Assembly (NCBI GenBank): GCA_011524785.1
Contig: WTJQ01000362.1
Location: 1 to 6,983 of the forward strand
Direction: 5' to 3'
Length of the DNA: 6,983 nt
From: Planctomycetota bacterium
GTDB lineage: Bacteria; Planctomycetota; UBA1135; GCA-002686595
Shown one piece after another: positions 1 through 5,248 of this stretch (positions within the stretch are counted from its first letter, which is position 1; each line of letters starts with the position of its first letter). The translations under genes were made by a program, and so were the position numbers. The notes beneath the pieces are model-generated. The model was not told where the DNA came from. It saw only the letters and a program-made list of their open reading frames with translations, and did not search any database.

Positions 1-2
1 CC

Positions 3-2210
3 AGTGCAGGGGGCGCCTGTCAGCTTCGCTCCGCCTGGGACCCCATCGAGGACGCCGGCAAGGAGACCTGCTTCGTACGCATCGCGCCGACTCCGCTCGG
101 CTACCCCGAGAACCCGACCGCCAGCGCCGCCACGACCTCGCGCATCACGGTCCGGTTCACGGAGCCCATGGCGGGCGACTCCATGGAGGCCTTCGAGTCC
201 CTGCGCCTGACCCGCAAGCCGATCCTCGACCCCGCCCTCGAGTCCTACGACTGGATCGTCGGCAGCATCTTCAGCGATGCCTCCCAGGAGTCGTACGAGT
301 TCATCCCGACCCTCCCCCTCGCCCACACCAGCGGGGTCTCCGAGAGCTACTACTTCTCGATGACCGCAGGCAACGGCGGACCGACCGACCTGGCCGGCAA
401 CGACCTCGCCGTGGCCCTCCCCGAGGTCCCCATCAGCCTCTGGACCGGGGGCGCCGACACCAAGAACGGTGGGCGCGTCAGCCGCTTCACCAGCGCGGAC
501 GAGGACGGCGTCATCGCCGACCCCAACAACGACGACCCGTTCGTCTTCGCCGAGTGGGGTGGGGACATCGTCTTCCAGCAGCAGCTGGGAGTCATTCGCC
601 CGCGGCCCGTCAGCCGCTTCCAAGGCGTCGTGGCCCGCGAGCCCGTCTCGGACAACGGCGCCCTCAGCGGCGACGTCATGGTGAACGCCATGCCCCCGAG
701 CCCGACGGGCAAGAACGACCCGTTCTCCCGCTTCGGCTCGCGCACGCAGTTCATCTGGCGCTTCGTCGACGTGGGCTTCAACCTCATCGACCGTGACCCT
801 GGTCTCGACCCCGACGACCCGACCGACGATCTCTACGAGCCGGACCAGAGCACCTACAACCTCGACGTCGAGGGCTGCTGGTGGAGCCCGATCGCCGGCA
901 CCGCCGTCTCGGACTCGTTCGACGTCTTCGAGATGCGCATGTCGCACGCGGCGTTCCTGCCGGACGAGCAGATCAACCCCATGACGCTGGCTCCGGTGTT
1001 CCCGGACTCCGGCCTGGTCACCAGCTTCAACCTGAACCAGCTGAGCACCACCGAGGACCCCCAGCGCATCGTTCACACCCGGGATCAGGGCTACGTCATC
1101 GCACCCGGCGACCTCATCCAGGTCGGCACGAACACCAAGCTCATGCCGTGGCCGATGAACCGGAACATCCCGCCCAGCGAGCACCGCTACTACACCTGGC
1201 GCGACACGGCCCTCCGGACCCGTGGCGGCCCGGGGATCGCCGGCGTCGACCTCCAGCGCTGGTTCGAGAACAACCCGGGCGTTGCCTTCCCGCTCGTCCC
1301 GCCCCCGGGCGTCGACGTGTGTGACGACCCGATGAACCCGCCGGTGTTCCACCCCTTCTACTCGCCCGAGCAGGTGCAGAGCATCGCGCTGCCGCTGCTG
1401 ATCGAGATCCGGTGCTTCCCCGATGACGGAGCCTCCGCCATCAACAAGCTCGACAGCTCGATCGCCATCCCCCAGGGCCTCGCCTCCGGGTTCACGACGC
1501 CCAACTTCCGCGCCTTCGCGACCGGAGGGTACGACCAGAGCGGCAACGAGGTCTTCGTCAACCCCGACCTGACCGACTTCGCCACGGGCGGCTTCAACAA
1601 CGAGCTGGACAACAGCACCCAGCCACCGACCCCGGGCGACGGCTCGCCCACCATCCCGGTGGACAACAACGTCTACATGGGGGCCCTGGACTTCGTCGTC
1701 CGCACCAGCCGCTGCCACTCGATCTGGTGGGAGATGGTCGACGCCGCGGGCAACGGCTTCCCTGCTGGCGACATCGTCACCCCGGTCTACAGCCAGCCCG
1801 TCCTGGATCCGCCGTCCACCCTGTGGCCGACCGGCACCAGCATCGAGGTCGCCTTCCGCGGCGCCAGCAGCGTGAACCCTTACCAGGTGGGCCCGGGCGG
1901 GATCATCGTGTACGACGATCCGTCCTTCCAGGTCCTCGAGGCGGCGACCAAGCTCGACCGCTACGGCGACCACTACGACATCCTGCCGTCGATCTGCGAC
2001 AACTCGATCAACCACAACGAGTTCGACGTCTTCACGGGAGAGAACCAGGTGAACACCCCGGTCTCCTTCCTGACCGACAGCAACTGGCGTGAGGACGTGA
2101 ACAGCCTCAGCAACGCGATGTACTACCAGGTCCGCCTGACGTTCACCTCGAACGCCCAGAGCATGATCTCGCCGTCCCTGTCCTCCTTCGCCCTGACCTG
2201 GCAGGAGTAG
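3..2210 (+). CDS. Large Ig-like (SbsA/Big_5-type) domain protein, probably exported; 5' partial
   Basis: The frame is open from the first bases of the window to a TAG at 2208-2210, giving 735 residues. The Met codon at 168 is internal: the codons before it already encode the first strand of an Ig-like domain (RITVRFTEPM at residues 47-56), so the true start is upstream of the window. Residues about 46-140 look like a bacterial Ig-like domain of the SbsA/Big_5 type, with the FTEPM motif early and DLAGN (129-133) late. The rest is beta-rich, full of Asp, Pro, Gly, Asn and aromatic residues. An Asp/Pro run at about 263-276 could bind calcium. The last 40 residues (YYQVRLTF, then SPSLSSFALTW) resemble the closing strands of a jelly-roll domain. 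I see no transmembrane helix and no obvious C-terminal sorting signal. It is probably a surface or secreted protein of the kind abundant in Planctomycetota. Enzymatic activity is not evident; the role is unknown. Confidence 0.9.
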   Translation, partial: SAGGACQLRSAWDPIEDAGKETCFVRIAPTPLGYPENPTASAATTSRITVRFTEPMAGDSMEAFESLRLTRKPILDPALESYDWIVGSIFSDASQESYEFIPTLPLAHTSGVSESYYFSMTAGNGGPTDLAGNDLAVALPEVPISLWTGGADTKNGGRVSRFTSADEDGVIADPNNDDPFVFAEWGGDIVFQQQLGVIRPRPVSRFQGVVAREPVSDNGALSGDVMVNAMPPSPTGKNDPFSRFGSRTQFIWRFVDVGFNLIDRDPGLDPDDPTDDLYEPDQSTYNLDVEGCWWSPIAGTAVSDSFDVFEMRMSHAAFLPDEQINPMTLAPVFPDSGLVTSFNLNQLSTTEDPQRIVHTRDQGYVIAPGDLIQVGTNTKLMPWPMNRNIPPSEHRYYTWRDTALRTRGGPGIAGVDLQRWFENNPGVAFPLVPPPGVDVCDDPMNPPVFHPFYSPEQVQSIALPLLIEIRCFPDDGASAINKLDSSIAIPQGLASGFTTPNFRAFATGGYDQSGNEVFVNPDLTDFATGGFNNELDNSTQPPTPGDGSPTIPVDNNVYMGALDFVVRTSRCHSIWWEMVDAAGNGFPAGDIVTPVYSQPVLDPPSTLWPTGTSIEVAFRGASSVNPYQVGPGGIIVYDDPSFQVLEAATKLDRYGDHYDILPSICDNSINHNEFDVFTGENQVNTPVSFLTDSNWREDVNSLSNAMYYQVRLTFTSNAQSMISPSLSSFALTWQE

Positions 2211-2228
2211 GGATCCAAGGCACCCTGG

Positions 2229-2265
2229 GACGGGGGGCAGGAGCGCGAGGCTCCTGCCCCCCGTC
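2229..2265 (+). terminator. Strong hairpin terminator after the Ig-like protein gene
   Basis: A perfect 16-bp stem (2229-2244 with 2250-2265) closes a 5-nt loop, 18 bp after the stop codon. A G-T and a G-C pair can extend it outward. The following T-tract (TCTCGTTCCT) is weak, so termination would rest on the very stable GC-rich stem. Position and geometry fit an intrinsic terminator. The inverted repeat could also work on the opposite strand, stopping any leftward readthrough from the convergent DUF2270 gene. Confidence 0.8.
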
Positions 2266-2393
2266 TCGTTCCTACCGCGCTGTGCCGCCTCCGGAACGGT
2301 CCGGGGGTTGGCCGTGGAACCTCGTACAGAGCAGGTGGATCACTCCCCCACAGCCCAGCGACGTCCGGGGTCCTCCCAGTCCCTCGGCTTCAG
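2266..2393. other. Gene-free spacer after the terminator
   Basis: This is the first half of the gene-free stretch 2211-2546. I find no convincing coding frame: the frames that stay open translate to Pro/Arg/Ser-rich low-information sequence without a ribosome binding site. A small hairpin (CCGGA, loop ACGG, TCCGG) lies at 2291-2304. The bases 2366-2388 can pair with three separate segments downstream, extending the structured region described next. I could not identify a convincing -35/-10 pair here. Confidence 0.5.
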
Positions 2394-2544
2394 GTGTGGG
2401 CGCAAGAGTCGGCCCAGGGGGCGTGCGGAGCCCGTGCTCTGCACGCTGCCTGAGCGTGCGTTCTCCCCACGCTCGAGCAGAGAACGCATGGCCCCGCTCC
2501 GCTACGCCGCAGCACGCTCACTGGGTCGGCGCCGCCCCCGACAC
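2394..2544 (+). ncRNA. Candidate structured RNA (multi-helix inverted-repeat region)
   Basis: Several compatible helices can be drawn by eye. P1b pairs 2394-2397 with 2541-2544 and 2398-2402 with 2533-2537. P2 pairs 2408-2417 with 2521-2530 (10 bp, two G-U). P3 is a hairpin at 2421-2446 with an 11-bp stem (one G-U) and tetraloop CCGT. P4 pairs 2451-2459 with 2512-2520 (9 Watson-Crick pairs). P5 pairs 2460-2465 with 2480-2485. P2 and P4 share one uninterrupted 19-nt strand (2512-2530), so they would stack, with P3 emerging from the junction. Every non-Watson-Crick pair in these helices is G-U on the plus strand and would be C-A on the minus strand, which favours a plus-strand RNA. I see no motif of tRNA, tmRNA, RNase P, SRP or a known riboswitch. 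No promoter or U-rich terminator was identified. It could instead be a DNA inverted repeat or a structured 3' end of the DUF2270 mRNA. Ends are uncertain. Confidence 0.4.
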
Positions 2545-2546
2545 GA

Positions 2547-3281
2547 TCACAGTTCTGCCGGGGCCTCAGGATCCTGACTGGGATCCAGCCAGGTCTCGAG
2601 GTCCTCGGGGTGATGCTTCTGGACCCCGAACACGACCCAGGCGCTCCCCACCAGGAAGCCTCCGACGAGCCCCAGCGGCAGCCACCAGGGCAGGAGCCCC
2701 GCACTCAGATGGGCCCTCAGGTCCCCCCATGTCTCGATGGGCTCCGGGCGCAGGACGACGTGCAGGCTCCAGGCAAGGAGGAGCACCCCGTAGATCGCCC
2801 AGTAGTTGCGTGTCAGCCGCGCTCGGACGGCCTGGGCCCGAGTGATCCGGAAGCGGGGCCGGAACAGGTCGTCCGCCACGAGCTCGCCCCAGCGCTCCAG
2901 GGGACTGCTCGGATCCCGCCGCAGGATCGGCGCGTAGAAGTTCTCCTCCAGCACCCGGACCCGGCTCCGCCACACGTCCGCGAAGCGGAACCGGCGCGCC
3001 TCCAGGAACAGGAAGACCGTCACCAGGGGGAACCCCACCAGGAGCACCCACTGCGAGTGCGCACCCTCCCCGAACGAGAAGGTCAGGAGGCCGGCGGTGG
3101 TGAGCACGGCCCAGTTCGTGGTGTTGTCGAGCCGCAGTCTCCAGGCGTTCGCCCGGTGCAGCTCCCCGCGGTAGAGGTGTACGACGGCCGTGATGTACTC
3201 CCCACGGCTCAGGGGCGTGGCCTCGTAGTCGATCCGGTCCCGGGCGCTGGGCCCATCGGGCTCGAACGAAGGCGTCGCCAT
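2547..3281 (-). CDS. DUF2270 domain integral membrane protein
   Basis: This is a 244-residue protein that I recognise as a DUF2270 family member, a family of predicted inner-membrane proteins of unknown function. Family-like motifs are VHLYRGE (34-40), LDNTTNW (51-57), EARRFRF (94-100) and the W/R-rich stretch ending in ENFYAPIL (104-120). About four hydrophobic segments are visible, near 57-70, 78-94, 161-177 and 196-218, with a soluble stretch of about 65 residues between the second and third. The length is near complete for the family. The start is ATG at 3279-3281. No clear Shine-Dalgarno sequence precedes it and no better in-frame start is evident. The preceding minus-strand gene ends at a hairpin terminator about 120 bp upstream, so this gene probably has its own promoter, although I could not pick one convincingly. 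Its 3' end faces the Ig-like protein gene, and its last codons overlap the possible outer helices of the structured region. Confidence 0.93.
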   Translation of the reverse strand: MATPSFEPDGPSARDRIDYEATPLSRGEYITAVVHLYRGELHRANAWRLRLDNTTNWAVLTTAGLLTFSFGEGAHSQWVLLVGFPLVTVFLFLEARRFRFADVWRSRVRVLEENFYAPILRRDPSSPLERWGELVADDLFRPRFRITRAQAVRARLTRNYWAIYGVLLLAWSLHVVLRPEPIETWGDLRAHLSAGLLPWWLPLGLVGGFLVGSAWVVFGVQKHHPEDLETWLDPSQDPEAPAEL

Positions 3282-3317
3282 GGGCCAAGCCTAGCGGGCG
3301 CCGTCGGCCAACCCCAG

Positions 3318-3334
3318 AACGCCCTGCGGGCGTT
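3318..3334. repeat. Short perfect hairpin upstream of the DUF2270 gene
   Basis: AACGCCC, loop TGC, GGGCGTT forms a 7-bp perfect stem with a 3-nt loop. It lies 37-53 bp upstream of the DUF2270 start, between that gene and the terminator at 3400-3434. It could be a 5'-leader hairpin or an operator in the DUF2270 promoter region. A chance hairpin in GC-rich DNA is also possible. Confidence 0.4.
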
Positions 3335-3399
3335 GGGCCCGCGCCTGTCTAGCCATGCGCCCATCAAGGCCCCGCCGCGGCGCAGTTGGACACGAAACA

Positions 3400-3434
3400 G
3401 GCCCGCCCCTGAGGAAACTCCCCAGGGGCGGGCC
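3400..3434 (-). terminator. Intrinsic-type terminator after the coiled-coil protein gene
   Basis: A perfect 12-bp GC-rich stem (3400-3411 with 3423-3434) has an 11-nt loop. Read on the minus strand, the stem is followed by TGTTTCGTG, a short T-rich tract. It lies 44 bp past the stop codon at 3478, in the position expected for an intrinsic terminator of the coiled-coil gene. It separates that gene transcriptionally from the DUF2270 gene further along the same strand. Confidence 0.75.
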
Positions 3435-3477
3435 GAAGCTTGGGCCCCGACCAGGCCCGCGGCTCACTGGGTTCGGC

Positions 3478-4299
3478 TCACACGCCGGTCGGCTCCCCGG
3501 CAACCTCGGCACGGAGCTCCTGCCGTGCCAGTTCCTCGTAGTCCACCACGTCCTGATCCTGCGTCAGGACATCGAGGCGTGCCTCCTGCTGGGCGCGGAT
3601 GCTCTGGATCCGCCCCTGGATCTGATCCAGGCTGACCGCGTCCCACGACCGGATCCGATCAAGGGTTCGCTGGCGCTTCTCCATGAGCTCGATCATGCGG
3701 TCGTTCCGAGCGATGGAGGCGACCTGGCGCTCGAGCTGGCTCAGCTGGACCTGGAACTGCGCCCGCTCCGTCTCGAGCTGCTCCAGGACCTGGACCATGC
3801 GGGCCTCCTGGCTCCGGAGTGCATCGAGGTCGGCCCCCGCGTCCAGGGCCTTGCCCTCGTTCGCGATGACGATCTGCTCCAGGTGGCGCACCCGGGAGGA
3901 ACTGGCGCGCAGGGGGCGCCGCCCGCCGGCAGTCGCCTGAGCAGCCGGGAGCTCCGCGCGCAGCACCGCGAGGTCCTCCTTGGCGAGGACCACGACCCGT
4001 GCCGAGACGGCCTCCTCCTGCTCCAGCCGCGCGATGTCACTCTGCAGCCCCGCCAGGTCCTGCCGCACCTCGCTGATGCGTGCGGGGTACTCCCGCTCGA
4101 TCTCGACCAGCTGGCGCCTCAGGGCGATCGGGTCGTCGAGGCTCTGATCGATCGCCGAGGCGACCTTGCTCTTCAGCTCGTGGGCCACGGCCATGGTGCG
4201 GCCCGGGCCCGCGATGAGCAGGCTCCCCCCCGTGATGGCGGCCACGCTGAGGGTGGCGAGGAATGCGGTCTTGCTGACGCCCTTGATGAATCCGAACAT
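3478..4299 (-). CDS. Membrane-anchored coiled-coil protein
   Basis: This is a 273-residue protein. Residues 13-31 form one hydrophobic segment after a short basic N-terminus (MFGFIKGVSK), so it is a single-pass anchor or uncleaved signal. The rest is almost entirely charged heptad-type helix: about 57-116, then a Gly/Arg/Ser-rich break at 119-136, then about 157-246. Recognisable stretches are DDPIALRRQL (55-64), REYPARISEVRQDL (69-82) and RNDRMIELMEKRQ (198-210). I recall similar proteins from Planctomycetota, but their function is unassigned. The overall shape recalls PspA/IM30-like helical proteins, but I cannot show homology. The start at 4299 is chosen because GGAG lies 10 nt upstream and the anchor begins there. 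An in-frame ATG at 4383 would add 28 low-complexity Pro/Gly/Arg residues. The gene diverges from the sigma factor operon, suggesting shared or linked control. Confidence 0.88.
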   Translation of the reverse strand: MFGFIKGVSKTAFLATLSVAAITGGSLLIAGPGRTMAVAHELKSKVASAIDQSLDDPIALRRQLVEIEREYPARISEVRQDLAGLQSDIARLEQEEAVSARVVVLAKEDLAVLRAELPAAQATAGGRRPLRASSSRVRHLEQIVIANEGKALDAGADLDALRSQEARMVQVLEQLETERAQFQVQLSQLERQVASIARNDRMIELMEKRQRTLDRIRSWDAVSLDQIQGRIQSIRAQQEARLDVLTQDQDVVDYEELARQELRAEVAGEPTGV

Positions 4300-4309
4300 C
4301 CGTCTTGGT

Positions 4310-4313
4310 CTCC
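4310..4313 (-). promoter_or_regulatory. Ribosome binding site of the coiled-coil gene
   Basis: GGAG on the minus strand, with a 10-nt spacer to the ATG at 4299. It is the clearest Shine-Dalgarno-like motif near any start in this window, and it decides for the downstream Met over the one at 4383. Confidence 0.6.
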
Positions 4314-4477
4314 GTGTTGGCGGCCCGCCTCGGCGTGGCCCTTGGGTTGGTCCTGGTTGGAGGCCCCTCGGGGGCCCGTCCATGGCCCCTCACTGGGAGT
4401 CCTGCGCGTCCCCTTGCACGCTGCACCGGGATTCCCACCCCGGGGACGCCTTCTCGGACTGCCGGCGCACGGGACCG

Positions 4478-4483
4478 TATGCT
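4478..4483 (+). promoter_or_regulatory. Possible -10 element of the sigma-kinase operon
   Basis: TATGCT sits 6 bp before the GTG start of the sigma factor gene. If it is a -10 box, transcription would begin at or next to the start codon, giving a leaderless mRNA, consistent with the lack of a Shine-Dalgarno sequence. No good -35 hexamer is seen at 16-18 bp spacing, so this is tentative. Confidence 0.3.
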
Positions 4484-4489
4484 GGCCTC

Positions 4490-5242
4490 GTGCACGAGCT
4501 GACCACGAACTTCGTCGGCAGGCTGCGATCCAGGGACCCCGATGCCTGGTTCGAGCTCTGGGAGACCTTCGGTCCCATCCTGCGGGCCCAGCTGGCGCGC
4601 TGGGGTCGGGGCCGGATCGGCGCCGAGACGGTCCAGGACCTCTCTCAGGAGACGCTCACGGCCCTCGCAGGGGCCATCGATCGCCATGACCCGAGCAAGG
4701 GAGCCAAGTTCAGCACCTGGCTCCTCGCGATCGCGAAGTACACCCTCAGCGACGAGATGGACCGTCGCAACGCCCTGAAGCGCGGGGCCGGCAAGAAGCC
4801 GCTCTCCCTCAGCGCCGGCGAGGACGACGATCGGGACCTCGACGTCGAGGGCGGTCCCCGGCCCGACGCGGAGTACGAAGCCGCGGTCTTCGAGGCCAAG
4901 GTCGATGCCGCGCTGCGGCAGGTGGAGCGCGAAGCGGGGTTCGCCGACTTCGAGGTCTACCGCCAGCGGGTCCTCGAGGGGCGCAACGGGCGTGAGGTCG
5001 GAGAGGCCCTGGGGACCAGCGAGGCCACGATCAGCCGCAAGGCCGCCCGCGTCCGCAGCCTCCTGCGGCAGGCACTGGAGGAGGTGTTCGGGCGCTACGC
5101 CTTCAGCGACGAGGACTGGGACGAGCTCCAGCGCAATGGCCTGGAGCCCTCTCCCAAGAACACGCAGGACGCGGCCTTCGATGCCGCCGTGGGTGAGATC
5201 TGGCTCAGGGCCGTCCGCCGGCGGCGCGCGGGCCCCGGCTGA
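4490..5242 (+). CDS. Sigma-70 family (ECF-like) RNA polymerase sigma factor
   Basis: This is a 250-residue cytoplasmic transcription initiation factor. Region 2 covers about 16-100: VQDLSQETLTAL (48-59) matches the core-binding helix, and DPSKGAKFSTWLLAIAKY (67-84), running into DEMDRR, matches the -10 recognition part. A very acidic linker (about 110-130, EDDDRDLDVE) follows. Region 4 covers about 136-200, with the helix-turn-helix at 167-192 (GREVGEALGTSEATISRKAA). After region 4 comes an extra segment of about 50 residues (201-250), including FSDEDW and DAAFDAAVGEIWLRAV, ending in an Arg-rich tail. The GTG at 4490 is preferred because homology-like sequence begins just after it. An upstream ATG at 4382 would add 36 residues of Cys/Pro/His-rich, non-coding-looking sequence. 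No classical anti-sigma gene is adjacent. A kinase gene starts 6 nt after the stop, so phosphorylation is the likely mode of control, as proposed for kinase-linked ECF groups. Confidence 0.92.
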   Translation: MHELTTNFVGRLRSRDPDAWFELWETFGPILRAQLARWGRGRIGAETVQDLSQETLTALAGAIDRHDPSKGAKFSTWLLAIAKYTLSDEMDRRNALKRGAGKKPLSLSAGEDDDRDLDVEGGPRPDAEYEAAVFEAKVDAALRQVEREAGFADFEVYRQRVLEGRNGREVGEALGTSEATISRKAARVRSLLRQALEEVFGRYAFSDEDWDELQRNGLEPSPKNTQDAAFDAAVGEIWLRAVRRRRAGPG

Positions 5243-5248
5243 GCCCCC

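Larger units (their letters stand above)
4300..4489. promoter_or_regulatory. Divergent promoter region between coiled-coil and sigma factor genes
   Basis: This 190-bp region lies between two divergent starts and must hold promoters for both. It contains three GTTGG boxes at 4316-4320, 4346-4350 and 4356-4360, whose offsets (30 and 10 bp) keep the same helical phase; the last two extend to GGTTGG. A perfect hairpin (GGCCCC, TCG, GGGGCC) lies at 4362-4376, and a TGCAC direct repeat, 7 bp apart, at 4415-4426. An alternative in-frame ATG for the sigma factor at 4382 lies here, but the extra codons look non-coding. Regulatory roles are inferred from position only. Confidence 0.5.

Noticed and set aside
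168..170. ATG at 168 as the start of the Ig-like protein
   Set aside because: The same frame is open to the window edge and upstream codons encode the first strand of the Ig-like domain, so this Met is internal.
2382..2563. 6S RNA as identity of the structured region
   Set aside because: The length is similar, but the junction has an unpaired stretch on one side only plus a side hairpin. I see no typical 6S central-bubble sequence, so I leave the class unassigned.
2308..2577. Small plus-strand open frames in the 2211-2546 gap
   Set aside because: There is no ribosome binding site, the composition is low-information Arg/Pro/Ser, and they overlap the base-paired structure and the DUF2270 3' end.
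2610..3635. Plus-strand open frame opposite the DUF2270 gene
   Set aside because: The minus strand clearly encodes DUF2270 with family motifs; this frame is Pro/Arg/Gln-rich noise and crosses a terminator.
4300..4383. N-terminal extension of the coiled-coil protein from the ATG at 4383
   Set aside because: The 28 extra residues are low-complexity Pro/Gly/Arg, and the downstream ATG at 4299 has a GGAG motif at 10 nt followed by a membrane anchor.
4382..4489. N-terminal extension of the sigma factor from the ATG at 4382
   Set aside because: The 36 extra residues are Cys/Pro/His-rich without sigma-like sequence, and no Shine-Dalgarno motif is at proper spacing. The GTG at 4490 fits better, though not proven.
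3355..4689. Long open frame on the plus strand opposite the coiled-coil gene
   Set aside because: It runs antisense to the coiled-coil gene and into the start of the sigma gene in another frame. The composition is typical of a shadow and no start signal is seen.
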